In this document: in pieces, positions 47,457 through 60,430 of the stretch | Layout of the letters: each line of letters opens with the position of its first letter | Numbering within the stretch: the first letter of the stretch is position 1 | NCBI GenBank assembly: GCA_003024785.1 | Contig: PUQB01000273.1 | Location: forward strand, 520,699 to 584,698 | Length of the DNA stretch: 64,000 nt | DNA from: Selaginella tamariscina | Lineage: Eukaryota; Streptophyta; Lycopodiopsida; Selaginellales; Selaginellaceae | Reading direction: 5' to 3' | Translations under genes and position numbers: made by a program | Notes under the pieces: model-generated | The model's database searches: none | Seen by the model: only the letters and a program-made list of their open reading frames with translations | Told to the model about the DNA's origin: nothing

Positions 47457-47670
47457 ATGACATTCTTGTTTGGTCAAAAAACGAATTATACAAGCTTGCT
47501 GTTAACTTCGAATAATCGGTCGGAAGTGGGACGCGCGGTGTATGGGAAAAGAATGAGGTTGGTTTATAAGCCTGGTGGTAATGTTTCTTTTAGCACCAGT
47601 TTTACGTTTAAGATTACCAGACGACACCCTGTGTTAGGTGGAACAGCAGGTCAGCAGGGATTACGGGAGG
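47457..47670 (+). pseudogene. Legume-type (L-type) lectin domain fragment
   Basis: SLLLTSNNRSEVGRAVYGKR followed by VSFSTSFTFKI matches the L-x-L-T...V-G-R-A-x-Y...F-S-T-S-F-x-F-x-I block of L-type lectins and lectin receptor kinases. About 70 residues remain; the sugar- and metal-binding parts further downstream were not found, nor a signal peptide or kinase. It is therefore a fragment of a host gene or a lone exon. Confidence 0.5.
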
Positions 47671-47808
47671 TTAGTGATATATATATGTGTTGTACTAAGA
47701 CGTTTAGCATATGAATATAATCTTTTTCTCCATATACAACATGGCATCGGAGGCATAATACACACGTTTATTTCCTAAACGTATTTAATTTCCATCTACT
47801 CAACATTT

Positions 47809-48129
47809 CTAGGATTCTTGGACATTCTCTCCAAAAGGCAACTGTGTCTCCTGCATTGACTTGGTGAAGACGATATGGAGGAGCTGGATAAGGGAGAGGG
47901 AGACGCTCAAATATCCAAGGTTCTGCTCACTAGGAATCACCAACTTCCGTATAGATATCTCATATTGCATCGTTCCACAAATACTGCATCTTCTAGTGGA
48001 CAGGCAGAATTCCTCACATCCATAACGCTTCCATTCCCCTATTGGCAATTGACACAACAACTCCTCAAGTGACTTTCCCATCATGAGAAAGAACATCCCA
48101 TTGTGTCTTCTTTTGATAGAATCCTCCAT
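47809..48129 (-). other. Open frame of unknown family
   Basis: A 106-residue frame with MGKSLEELLCQLPIGEWKRYGCEEFC and two CxxC-like cysteine pairs. I recognise no family; neighbouring repeats make an element origin likely. Confidence 0.25.
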
Positions 48130-48329
48130 AGCTTCTCACACAGGGAGTATTCCATCATGTTTTTTGTAGTAGATCTTAGATCTGCATGCTTGCCATGTTG
48201 TTTATAGTAGTTTACAATTTACTGCATTATCAAAATAAGTTAATTTAGTTTCTAATTGAGTGCCTGTGTACACCGCTTGAAAATCGTTTAAATATAAACA
48301 AAGTTAGTGAATATTCTTGTATCTTAGGC

Positions 48330-50122
48330 ATGGTGATTTCAGAAGAAGAGAAACTCTCTCACGACAATGCTCATACATGGTTCAATGACATGAGGTATAA
48401 GCTGTCTGCAAAGCTCAATCTTTGGGAGGTCACTAAGGGCAAGTATCCCGCACCTCTTCCACCGCAGGAAGATGCCTCTGTTGAAGAGAAGGCCAACATG
48501 ACAAGCAAGTTTCAAAGTATTAACTGCTCGATTATCAGGCTCACAATGTCATTATGAAACGGCTTCATGATTTCATGATCAAGATAAGCAAACTGTCTCT
48601 AACAATGTTAATGTGAGCATTGCATGGCAGGATCTTTAAGCTAATTATGCATAGTTACTTGGGCTTCTAAGCTAGCCTTAGTTATTGAGCTTAACCATGC
48701 CATCTTAGCTGAGGGAGAGACACTTTCAGATTTATTGCTAGGATCAAACAACTTGCATCTAAGCTAGCAGTTCTCGGATCTCCAAAAAAACCCCAGGATC
48801 TTGCAGAGTACCTTGTCATTGGGCTTCCTAAGGAATATGATCATGTATGAGTGAATTTCAAGATAGCACCAACCCTTGATGAAGTTGCCAAAGAACTCCA
48901 AGAGCAAGCGGCAATTGATCGAGCCCGAAAGGTCCATGACAAGATGGTGGGAGAACCATCTTCAAATGTTGAAGCCTTTTCTTCCAGTGCTCGCTTTAAG
49001 AGACCATACAAAGCTCATGAGGATGTTATTTGCTACAATTGTGATGGTATTGGGCATATTGCACGTGATTGTCCTTCTAAACCAAAGAGACGTGTAGATC
49101 CTGTTCAAAAATCAGAAGAAGAACCTGTTTCTCCATGTTTTTCTTGAGTTTTTGCTTACTTAGCCACATGTGGTGTTTCTTCTTGTAATGGGTGGTGGCT
49201 AGATAGTGGGGCTACACACCACATGACTCGGTTTGCTTCTTTGGCTTACGAATCTAACACGTTTGTCTATTTCACAGAAAGTGGGCACTGCTAGTGGTGA
49301 TGCAATTGCAATGTCTAGATATGGCACTGTGTATGTTCCCCCACTTTAGCAAGAGCTTTGTGATGTACTATTGGTTCTAGAACTTTCTCGTAATCTTTTG
49401 TCTGTTAGTAAGTTATCTGATATTGGTATATATATTTCATTTGAAAGAGATTATGCATGTGTATCTTTGCTTGATAAGTGTTTGTATAAAGCTTCTAGAA
49501 GTGGTGACTTATATTTTGTGCCACATTCAAAAGTTATAGCATGTACTATGTCTGTTCAAAATGTAGATATTCTTAAAATATGGCATTTAAGACTTGGACA
49601 TGCTAGTATTTCTCGTGTTAAGCAAGTTGCCCATTTAGTTAAAGACCTTAAATTGTCTAAGTTTGTTCCCACTAGTATTCTATGTTTAGGATGTGCTTTA
49701 GGTAAAATGAGTAAGAAACCACTACCGAAGAAAGCTTCACGTAGAGCTACTGTGTGTTTACAACTTGTATATGTAGATTTATCAAGTGAGATGAGATATG
49801 TGTCTATTAGTGGTAGAAAGTACTTTCTGTTAATGGTTGATGATTATTCTCGTTTTGTGTCAATTAAGTTTATAAGTAAGAAGTCTGAGACATTTGCTGC
49901 ATTTTTTAGTTGAATTGATTTAGCTCAGAGAGAGACTAGATGTGTTCTTAGGTCTGTGAGATCTGACTGTGGTTCTGAATTTAATAACGAAGAGTTTGAG
50001 AGCTTACTTATTAAGAGAGGTGTACTTAGAGAGAAGTCTGTGTCATATGATAAAGGTCAGAATGGTGTTGTGGAAAGGAAAATCAGAACTGTGAAAGAGT
50101 GTGCTAAGAGTATGATGAAAGC
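48330..50122 (+). mobile_element. Ty1/copia fossil, interrupted by chromovirus B
   Basis: In order: a gag part (WFNDMRYKLSAKLNLWEV, 48380-48440), a CCHC knuckle CYNCDGIGHIARDC (about 49031-49072), a protease-type WWLDSGATHHMT (about 49195-49230), the pre-integrase H-H-C-C region (LGHASISRVKQ...CLGCALGK, 49595-49710) and an integrase core (VDDYSRFVSIKF, then SDCGSEFNNEEF and GQNGVVERKIRTVKE). Integrase before reverse transcriptase is the copia order. The element stops at the LTR of B; no 5' LTR was recognised and the reverse transcriptase lies outside the window or is lost. Broken and older than B. Confidence 0.85.
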
Positions 50123-51893
50123 TGTCAGAGTTTTTACCTGGTGCCACAAAGGCGGCTTGCCAGGTGGCAACCCTGGAATCTCTCTTGCAAACCCCACGGA
50201 ACCTGGTAAAGTAACCTGTATTAGGAATCCAAACCTTAGGAAGTCAAACCCCTAGCTGACTAAGTCTTCAAATGAGACTCACCTTGTGAATCAGGATACA
50301 CGAACTAGTCGAGCTTTAGGTGTCGTTCCTAGCTTGGCGTGGTTGAGGCAGCCAGAGCAAGGCCTCAACCACTAGTTTTGTGGAACGTGAACTCAGGCAA
50401 TGCCTTTGAGCTTGCGAGCAGGTTTTCGGACCAAGGAATTTGATTAACTCCTTGGAAGTGACATGCCCCTATCTCGAAGGCAAGATCCTACCAACGATAA
50501 AGATAGTCTAACCCTAGGGTGGGTTGTACCCTTGTTGTGTGGAAGTTTGGACGGCACAACGGAGGGTTGCACCTTGACGACACAAGCTTAGCTTGCACCG
50601 GTAGAAGGTTAACGAGTTCTCTTTTGAACCCAGGAAGCCTCACTACATATACTCTACCTTATTTATGTGACGGAAACCCATAGTTACGAACACGAACACG
50701 GAACACGAACACAAGCTTCAAATTTTAGAAATTCGACCACGGAACACGATCACGGCTCACGTTGGCTCACGAATATTCTAATAAATATTCTAGGAATATG
50801 CTATTTTTAAATTATATTATTTTAAGAATATACCATTTTTTAATATTATTCTTAGTATTTTTATTTGCACATAAACTATTTCACACCTATAAACTACTCA
50901 AATAACTAAATTATGTCTAGTTTCAATATTATGTACTATATATAATATGTGTGTGTGTGTGTGTTTAATTAAAAACCCTGTTTTAAGGTTTGATATTTAT
51001 GTTAAGCAGCAAGTTTCATAAACATAAACTAAAAGAAAAGAAAAAGAAATAGGTGATGTGTTTAATAGTACCTCTCTCGTTGCAACTTAGTCTACTGCTC
51101 CATTCAATTGTCACATAAACCATACATTATTAGAACATGCATATGAATCCGAATTTGTATACCCGTGATTGAATATGCATATGAATCCAAATTCATATAC
51201 CCGTGACTGAATATGGTATTATGCTGGATTGTTGCGCCATGCTTGTTGTGCTTTGAATTGCTGCGTGCGCCCTGGATTGCTGTGTGACAACGTGTGCCCT
51301 AAAAAGAATATTCTGTGAGTATATTCGACAAGAATATTCTAAATAATGTCTCGTGTTACGAACACAGGCCGTGATCCCGGCCGTGGTCGCCGGATCACGG
51401 CCCGTGTTCGTAACATGAGACATTATTCATGAACATGGCCGTGGGAACACGGCCGGGATCCCGGTCGTGTTCGTAACTATGCAGAAACCCCCTGCCCCCC
51501 TATTTACCTAAGTGAGTAAGTGGGCTGGCACGAAAATGCTAGCCTTAGAGAAAATGGTTGTCCTAACCTAATCCTAAACCTAACCCTAGGGGGGGGTTAG
51601 GACGTGGGTTAGGGCAACCCTAGGGGTGTCCCTAACCCTTATTTTGACAAGCTATAATTTGCGAAGAACCCTAACCTAGAACATCAAAACGGGGGAGGGT
51701 TCTTTAAAGGAAGTGCTAGCTTTGCCTAGAGTTTCTTGCAAATACCTAACGACACCTAGCCGGACCATTACTAGATACCCAAGTGCACTATGCGAGCCTG
51801 TTTCTTTTACATCTAGGGTTCGTCACATAATCCAGTAGGTAACAACAGTCAAACTCCAAAGTAAAGGGTTGAGTCATAGTAAAAACTATGACA
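50123..51893 (-). repeat. 3' LTR of chromovirus B with an internal insertion
   Basis: The outer ends read TGTCAGAG on the left (reverse of CTCTGACA) and CTATGACA on the right (reverse of TGTCATAG). Without the inserted 0.8 kb it would be about 970 bp, equal to the LTRs of A. Confidence 0.85.
50680..51480. mobile_element. 0.8-kb TIR element with GTTCGTAAC palindromes
   Basis: The left end (C)ATAGTTACGAACACGA and the right end TCGTGTTCGTAACTAT(G) are perfect inverted repeats of at least 16 bp. GAAACCC occurs directly before the left end (50673-50679) and three bases after the right end (51484-51490). The right 130 bp hold a second palindrome set built from GTTACGAACAC, CCGTGATCC and their inverses. 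No coding capacity. The superfamily is undetermined; the length of the direct repeat would suit hAT or MULE. Confidence 0.7.
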
Positions 51894-52261
51894 CACTCCC
51901 CACCTTTGAAAATGTTAATGTCCTCGTTGACGTCCAACTCCAAGACTAGACTAGGTTAGAAAAACTTAACTAAAACTAACACTAATCAACTCTATGCGGA
52001 GTCAGCAAAAAGTTCACAAGTTTTATTACCCCCCTTGCATTACGCGAAGCCAAATACTTCAGAACCGTCGTTCACTGAGTGAGAACTCAGCTGCCGGAGG
52101 TACCACCTGCGACAAGAAGTCATTTGGAGACCTTTTGCACGTCTGCAAAGTCTGTACAACAAGTTAGTTAATTTCTTTTAGTTAACTAGAATTTATATCG
52201 GAGGCCTCTAGTTAATGTTGTCTGTCGGCCCCTAGGTTAAGAAGAAATAACTTTATTCCTT

Positions 52262-53815
52262 AATTAGTTTGAGACCTTGCCTCAAACTCATTCACCAACT
52301 CCATCGCGTTTTGTAGATTCTCCAATGGTTCCCATGTCGATTCGCACCGGATAGCCTTTCCATTTGACGAGATACTCAAACTTACGTTTTCGCGGTCCAT
52401 AAACCTTCCTTTTGCCCAATATGGATTCGACTTCGTACTCCGTACCTTCATGAACCAGCTCAGGGGGCGGACGTAAGTTTTCATATCTTTGCGGATGTTT
52501 CTCATCTTTGTGGAATGGCTCGAGCAAATTGACATGAAACACATTGTGTATTGTTCCCAACTCTGGAGGAAGATCCAACTCATAAGCCACTTTCCCTACT
52601 TGCTTCACCACCTTGTATGGACCTATGTAGTGCGATAGAAACTTCCTCGAAAGAGTCGTTGGAACCTTCAGGTTTTTGGTACTCAACAATACCATATCCC
52701 CAACCTGATACTCTACATCCCGCCGATGCTTATCGTACTGCTGACGATACCTTTCCTGTGCTGCAGCCATCGCTTGACGAGCAGCTTCCCATGTTCGATA
52801 CAATTGTCCCGTGAACTCTGCTACAGATGGAACTCGATTGCTATCGTCTTTCGGTAACACCATACTCTGAGGAATACCACCCTTATTCCCAGTTAACACT
52901 TCCATCGGGCTACATCCGATTGCAGTGTGTCGAGTTATTGTAACATATCTCAGCCATATCAAGTGTTCAGCCCAATCAAGTTGATCACCTTGAACATAGC
53001 ATCTGAGATAGTCCTCGACTTGTCGGTTCACCCTCTCCGTTTGACCATCGTTTGGGATGGTAAGCTGTACTGAACTTCAGCATCGTACCAAACTGCTTAA
53101 ACAACGTTCCCCAAAACTTCCCGTAAACCGAGGATCCCGATCTGAGATCATGGTTTCCGGTAGTCCTCGCACTCTTATGACTTCGTGGAAGAACAACTTG
53201 CTGCTTGAATTGCATTCACTGTCTCTACAGTTGGAATGAAATGAGCAACCTTTGAAAATCGATCGACTACCACCATGAGCGCATTAAAACCACAAGATTT
53301 TGGCAATCCCATGATAAAGTCCAAAGTAACACTTTGAAATGGCCGCTCTGGAATCGGTATACACTGCAACTTCCCAGCTCGTTTTTGCGATCGGCTCTTA
53401 CTTGTTGACATGTGGGGCATGTCTTGACATACTTGGCAACATCTCTATCATACCCGGCCAATAGAATCCCTGTTTCAACAAAGCCAACGTCTTATGCCTT
53501 CCACCATGTCCTGCCAAAGGAACGTCGTGATGCTCTCTTAACAGCCTCTCCCTCCATGTCCCTTCTGGAACATAGAGTCTCTTTTCTTTATAATAAAGAA
53601 CTCCATCTCGTACGCAAAATGCGCCTGTTTGAGTGCATCCATTCGACTTTCTATTCCTGCTGGAATATTACCATCTCTTCGTAATTGATGAACTTGTTTC
53701 CTCTTTGCCACCAGGCTCAAAGCCTCCTTAGCAAACTTGTCCTGAGGATACGCCGTCCACCAAAGTTGACATGGGTGCTGACATAATCGAAGATGACCCT
53801 TTCCTACTGAGTGCA
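52262..53815 (-). pseudogene. Integrase and chromodomain part of element B
   Basis: The zinc-binding region is near 53500-53400 (CPTCQQ) and the core near 53350 (LDFIMGLPKSCGFNALMVV). The C-terminal part includes NLKVPTTLSRKFLSHYIGPY. The chromodomain lies at about 52440-52270: YEVESILGKRK, FEYLVKWKGYP, TWEPLENLQNAMELVNEF. The aromatic/W residues expected of a chromodomain are visible; such domains direct integration to modified histone H3 chromatin. Confidence 0.85.
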
Positions 53816-55100
53816 TCAGCTACCACATTGTCCTTTCCCGCTTTATGTTTGATTTCAGGCTGAAATCGTGCCAACTTCTGCTGCCATCTAGCATACTTCG
53901 GCGATAGCTTCGGCTGCGTTTCAAAATACCTTAGAGTTACACTATCTGTCCAAACCACAGTGCCATGACTTGGAAGATAATGACGCCAATACTCCAAGGA
54001 AGCAACAATAGCATACATCTCCTTTTCGTGAGTAGGCCATCGAGTTTGCGCGGCATCTAACTTCTTCGAGAAAAAGGACACTGGATGTCCTTTCTGTTGC
54101 AATACACCACCAATTGCAAAGTCGGAAGCGTCACATTCTACTTCAAAGGGATCTTCAAAGATGGGCAACTGCAAAACTGGCTCAGAAGAGATAGCCTCTT
54201 TGAGTTTGACGAACGCACGTTGGCACTCTGGAGTCCAATGCCATGGAATGTTTTTCGTAAGATCTGTCAATGGGGCCGCTATTTCCGAGTAACCCTTTAT
54301 GAATCTTCGGTAATACCCTGTCAGACCAAGAAATGATCTAACTTCATGCACTCTTTTAAAGTCATCCACTCAGTAATAGCTTGAATTTTCTTTGGGTCCA
54401 TGGCAACCTCCCCACCTGAGATCAAGTGTCCCAAGAAATCTATCTTGGTTTGACCAAATGCGCACTTGCTTTCTTTAGCATACAACTGGTTCTCTCTCAA
54501 CCTCTGAAACACTTTTTCTAAGTGTTCCACATGTTCCTCAATTGTCGAACTGAAAATCAGAATGTCATCAATATACACCACTACGAACTCGTCTAGATAG
54601 TCTCTAAACACATCATCCATCATTGTGCAAAAAGTTGCTGGAGCATTGCACAACCCGAATGGCAAGACTAGAAACTCAAATGATCCATAACGCGTTCGAA
54701 AAGCGGTCTTCTCAATGTCATTCTCTGCTACCCGAATCTGATGGTACCCGATCTCAAGTCTATTCTTGAAAAATACTTTGCTTTCGATAGCCTATCAAAT
54801 AAGTCGTCCACTCGTGGAAGAGGATACTTATTTTTGATAGTTATCGCGTTCACGCTCGATAGTCCACACACATTCGCATCGTACCATCCTTTTTCATTAA
54901 ACAAGATAGGTGCACCATACGGCGATCGACTAGGTCGAATGTGTCCTCGACCAAATTTGTCAGCTGTCTCTTCAATTCTACTAACTCTTGAGGATTCAAC
55001 CGATATGGGGCTCTTGCCGGTGGAGACGAACCTGGCAAAATCTCTATCTGTGGTCCACAACTCGACGTGGAGGTAACTCGGGCGGCAAGTCTTCTGGCAA
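53728..55100 (-). pseudogene. Reverse transcriptase and RNase H part of element B
   Basis: MPFGLCNAPATF (about 54665-54630), VVYIDDILIFSS (about 54590-54550) and the RNase H start [14 protein letters not shown] (about 54138) appear in order. Sequence is nearly the same as in A. Confidence 0.85.
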
Positions 55101-55934
55101 CACATCCTTAAACATGTTCAAGACTTCCAAAATAGGTTCAGGAACAGATTCTTGACCATCTCCTATTTTGACTTCACCAGTATCCAAAACCATTGCAAGA
55201 AACACACGTTCCCGATGTCTAACTGCCTTACGCAACTGAGTTAAGGTAAGGAACATAGGATTCCAATCCTTATCAGTTAGCGTTTCCATTTTGAGCGTGG
55301 TCTTTCTAATGTCCTCTTTATCTGCTGCAAGCGTGATTCGATTATCTCCAGAACCCCTCATTTCGATTACATGTTTATGGAACCATTCCATACCCAAAAC
55401 AAAGTCAAACCCCGTCATATTCAAGACAACTAAGTCTAGCTTAGCCTTCCAATCTTTGATTTGGACAGGAACTGCCCTTGCTATATTATTAGTATTTTGA
55501 GAACCTTTGCCAAAATTGATCTTTATTTCACACATCTTTATTACATCCAAATTCAATCGACGAGCTAGACTAGTCGATATGAAGTTGTATGTTGCTCCAG
55601 TATCGATCATCATTCGGACTCGGTCCCCTCGTATCCTTCCTGTCAAATATAGCAAAGGGTCAGTTTTGTCTTGAATAGCGAATAAGGCAGGTTGTGTCTG
55701 GCACAACATTACCTCTTCTGACTCATCTTCCGGATCTTCAAGCGTTTCTGGTTCAGCAACTTCCTCTTCTACCATCGCCTTGAAATGTCCTGATTGTTGT
55801 GAGGGTGCCTGACACTCTTTAGCAAAATGACCAGGCTTGTTACAATTATAACATTTCACAACCCCGCCTGCGGAACGCGGGGGAGCAGACTTTGGAGCCG
55901 ATCCTTTGGCCTGCTGAGGAGGTGGTAACGCCAA
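55044..55934 (-). pseudogene. CCHC knuckle and protease part of element B
   Basis: CYNCNKPGHFAKEC (about 55856-55815) and MIDTGATYNFIS (about 55612-55577) match element A. The frame is open over 296 residues, the longest continuous stretch left in either copy. Confidence 0.85.
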
Positions 55935-56189
55935 TGGTTTCCGAAATCCGGTGGGTCTTGATGTGTCCGAAAACTTGGAACTGCCAACAAAGGGACTTGC
56001 ACTTCGAATTGATGGCGATTGATCTGGTCGCCTATCAAACCTTCTAGACTTTGGAGGAAACTCCTTGTTTAGGTTTTGCTTCCTCCCCTTTGTACAAGTC
56101 TTCTAACGACATGCCATAAGCAACCTTTTGAGCTGCCTCTTGACATTCCCGATAGCTTGTTGGCTTGTACCTTAAGATTCTCTCGCGTT

Positions 56190-59100
56190 CACCGAAAATG
56201 TAAACCCCTAGTTTTTGTCATTTTTAGGGTAAAAAACATCTCTAGAAAACAAGCCTTTGTTTTTGTAAAAAACAGTTAACATACTAGGGTCGAACATTAG
56301 TTTGATTTTTACATAGTTAATATACCTTGTAAATATTATTTTGTTTTTACCTTTATTTACCTTGTTTATACAGTAATAATTTCTGTTTGTTTTTTATATA
56401 ATTTATTTTATTTAATTTTAAATTTATTTATTAATTTTAATGTACTTAATAAAAACTCTTTAACTTTCATTAATTAAATTAAAAATAATAAACATTATTA
56501 ATTTCTGGTGATCTCTCTGTGATCCCCTCTCTCTCACACACACCAGTCCACCTTTTGGAAGCATTTCTTCATGCGTGAGGTTCTGCATCAACGAGGCCTC
56601 TGCAAGAAAAGAAACTAATGTAACCAGGATTCACCAGTTATACTGTGTGTGTATAGCTAGATAGATAGATATGCTATTATAATATTATTGCAGTAAGTGA
56701 AACATCATCCAAACAGTGAGCAAAATAAACAATCAAGTAAGACGTATCAAGCATGTACATTTGTGTATATAAGTATATACAGGTCTCTTCGTAAACAGGG
56801 CCGACCGCATGAATCACTCGCAAGGCCTGTAGATTAAACCCTCTGCAAAGAAAAATATATTAAGTAAAATTAATAAACATAAGACCTAGAACAGAGGAGT
56901 CCGAAAAGATGTTAACCAAACCTATTGTGTAAGTATTGCATTTCTTATTTCATTATGTATTTATTCTTAAGTATGTATATGCAACACTTGGATTGAAATT
57001 ATCCTTTAGGGCGTTCTCTATTGGGCTTCTGTTATTACCTAATTCAATGTCAAATATGCTTACCGGCAGGAGCAAGCCCTCCGTTACCTATCCCTAGGAA
57101 CAACCTAACATTAATGAAACGTATACAATAATTTATACTGTAAGTATTCTCTCTCTATATATACAAACAAGCACGCACGCACAAGGATCCGATGGGAAAA
57201 AAGATAAAGCCGGCTTACTGGAAAAAGCTTGAAATGGAGAAGAATCTGAACAATATCAATTTAGCAGTCTGGGTATGTAAAAGCACATCCCAATCTTGAA
57301 ATGGAAAAGCACATCCCATCTTGAAATGGAGAGGAATCTGCACAATATCAATTTAGCAACACATCCCACATACAGGACACAACACGTTCTAATTTATATT
57401 TATGTGAACCCAGTTCTGTCTTTATAAACGAAAGTCAACACATACACACGCACAAGGAGACACACAGATAGAAGCTCAAATGCTCTTTGTTAATGAAAAA
57501 AATAACTTAAAGCAGAATATTTATTTATCACACGCACGCACGCACAAAAATTCATATTATGTTAATCTTTGACGCATCACATACACACACAAACACAATG
57601 TATATGCATATATGACAACAAAAGAGGCTTCAATAAGGTAGCAAAAAATCATATTATATATATACTTTATGTCCTAAACACACAAAATTCTATCACGTCC
57701 ACATCATACACACAATGCACGCTCACACACAATGTATATTTATATATTGATTGCATTTGAGTGATTCTTCATACCGAAAAAGTTCAGATGACTTGTAGCA
57801 TCTGCAAAATATTAATATCACACACACACACTTATTTTGCATACTTAATATAACAGCTTATCTCACAATGCAGAGAACACAATGTATCTGTATATGTATA
57901 GATCAGAGAGAGAAAGCAGTGTGATTTGAAGCTTGGGGATAGCAAGGTAGTGCAAACAAATCTGCTGTATAATAATTTAGCAATCTTCACAACATACACA
58001 CATACAAATTTCTTAAAACACATACGAAATTTGAAATAACACACGCATGCACACAGAATGCATATGTACCATACGAGCTTAGGAAGCTAAATAAGAAAAA
58101 ATACATGAATGCAACCTGACTAAAGCACTGATCCGACAAGCATTTTATAAATTATATAGACACAACTTTTTTCTAATTTTTTTAGGCTTATAAACGTGTA
58201 TGTCTGTCTGTGTCTGCGTGTATAAATGCATATATAGACTTAGATGATAATTTGCTTATATGTATAGACAGGAATTATAACTGTCTGAACTGTCCATACA
58301 TACAGTGTGTGTGGATGTGTGTGTGAAGAAACAAAAAACTTACGACTGCATCTGTTTGTCCATCGATGAATCAGAGCCCTATATCCCTTTCCAGATAACA
58401 AGAGTGCTGGACTCAGACAGCTTGCACTTGACCGCTCCAGTTGAGTGGCTTTGGAGGCGAAGGTGGGGGAGGGGTCGGTTTCTCCCCACTGGGACATCGA
58501 AATTGGGTCTTCTCCGGGCCTGTCCATGGACCTCGGGACCACCCATTGCACAGCTTATCCTTGTTGGCATTGCCACATTGAGCCCGGAGTGTGAATGGAA
58601 CTTCCTCGGGAAAGCCCAAAATCCCCTGACTCTGGGACAGATTTGTGCCTATGAATTGGGATACCTCGACATTCCTGATCTTGGAGAGCTAAACCCATGC
58701 CGCCAGATCTGCGGAGCACCTTCCGCCGCTTCACAGAAAGAATCCTAAAGCATATTCTAGGATCCCCTGTTTAGGTTTAGGATTACGTGTATTACATGTA
58801 ATATTTTTAATAATATTTTATAAATAAGTTAGCGAAGAAATAATAACTGTATAATGTATATATATACTAAGAGTTTCATAAATATCTATTATAATTTAAA
58901 TATGTGAGTCTATACATTTTACAGACATTATTTATATATGCATGTGTAGATAGGGACAAAGAGAGATGAATTTATGCATGCACACATGCTTGTATATATA
59001 TACACACACGTGTTTACATTCAACACATGCTAGTGTCCATGCACATAGTCACAAATTTTCAATTAAAATATTAAATCACTAAACCACATTATAAAACTCA

Positions 59101-59742
59101 GAGACAAAAAATCAACATGGCACATCATATACACATCCACAGACACACACACCCACATATATGGAATTAAACATTCATAGACACCATTTCAATATATCGC
59201 AGAATTTATAATGCCATCTCTCCTCTTTTGTCTCTCTCTCTCACACACACACACTACCACATAAATTAAACATTATGTAATTCAAAATGAAATATCTTTT
59301 GTTAAACCATAGTTATCGAGTTTGAATAGAGGATGTATGTGTGTGTGTATATTATAATATATAGGTGATATAATTCAAAACTAAAATAAATTTTATTATG
59401 ATATATTAAACTAAATAAATCTTTTTTTTTTATCCTTATTTACAAAGTAGAAAACTATCCTTAATTAGTTATAGAGTATAACTTACTATCAAACTACATA
59501 TACTATGGTGAAAAAAACATAATCTAAATAAGAAAGTAAATAAAATATTTTTTCACTGTATTTTAATGAATTATAATATAATTTTATACATGTTACAAAC
59601 CCAAAAACCAACCCTTGTTCTTGGACCCTTAGATATATATTCACATGTTCATGGTTGCCATGAATTCGATAAGGTTCAAACTTTATAAATAATAAACACT
59701 TTTATTTATTTATTTTTCAATGAAGATTTTACATTTTCTGTG
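56190..59742. mobile_element. 3,553-bp CACTA-like DNA transposon inserted in gag of B
   Basis: Element A gives the empty site: GCGTTTTCTC. In B this is split into GCGTT at 56185-56189 and GTTTTCTC from 59743, so GTT is a 3-bp target duplication (56187-56189 and 59743-59745). The left end CACCGAAAATGTAAA and the reversed right end CACAGAAAATGTAAA form a 15-bp inverted repeat with one mismatch. A CAC start and a 3-bp duplication fit CACTA/EnSpm, although the canonical CACTA is absent. No transposase was recognised inside; it is probably non-autonomous. It carries many CA/TG tracts and a GC-rich coding-like segment at 58.37-58.75 kb. Confidence 0.8.
58370..58748. other. GC-rich coding-like segment captured in the CACTA-like element
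   Basis: Both strands are open here for over 200 nt. The minus reading (58619-58413) with GFPEEVPFTLRAQCGNANKD, CNGWSRGPWTGPE and a PTPPPPSPPKPLNW run looks more protein-like; the plus reading ends GQICAYELGYLDIPDLGEL. I do not recognise either. The sharp GC rise against the AT-rich element suggests a captured host exon, as in Pack-type transposons. Two nearby copies of CTTGAAATGGAGA(A/G)GAATCTG (57228 and 57322) may belong to the same captured gene. Confidence 0.35.
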
Positions 59743-60430
59743 GTTTTCTCATTCAAGCTAGCCATGAAGCAACTTCGAGCTTCATCATCGCTCATATTTG
59801 GCACCAATCCCCGTACACTTTCGAATCGATAAACGTGGTTCATAGGACTTTCCCGAACTCCCTGTTGACAAAGTGCCAGGTCAGCACGCAATCACAAACC
59901 GAGATCATCTGGCATATACTGCTTTTTGATCTCCTTTTCCATGTGTTTCCAACTGTTTCGGTATCCACGTTCACCTTCAACAATTCGCCACCAAGTCTTA
60001 GCTTCTTCTTTAAGAAATTGCTTGGCACATGCAACCTTTTTCTGTCTTTCTCAGCAGCCTCGAAATAACTTTCCATATCATACAACCAGTCATCCAAAAC
60101 CTTGTAATCCTTTGAACCCATGAATTCGAAGGCTTTACCGATTTGAATTTACTGGGACCTCTACCGCCAACTTTCGTCGAAGAATCTGATTCAGAGGAAC
60201 CTGACTCTGAGTCATGCTTCTTCTTCTTTTTCCGTGTGTCTTGTTGCGCAACATCTGGCACTGCAGTATTCATTGGAATTCGAACGGCAACATTATCAAT
60301 TCGGTCGTTCAACCCAAAACATCCCCTCGAAGTTCATTTAGGGCATCCATCATTATTTCTCGCCAACCAGGTCGTTGTCTAACTCTAGGGGGTCGACCTG
60401 GACCAGCCTCATCCATCTCCTCATTTTGAG
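59743..60430 (-). pseudogene. gag part of element B, right of the insertion
   Basis: MGSKDYKVLDDWLYDMESYF (60121-60062) and the following capsid-type sequence match gag of element A. The remainder continues from 56186 leftward, beyond the CACTA-like insertion. Confidence 0.8.
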
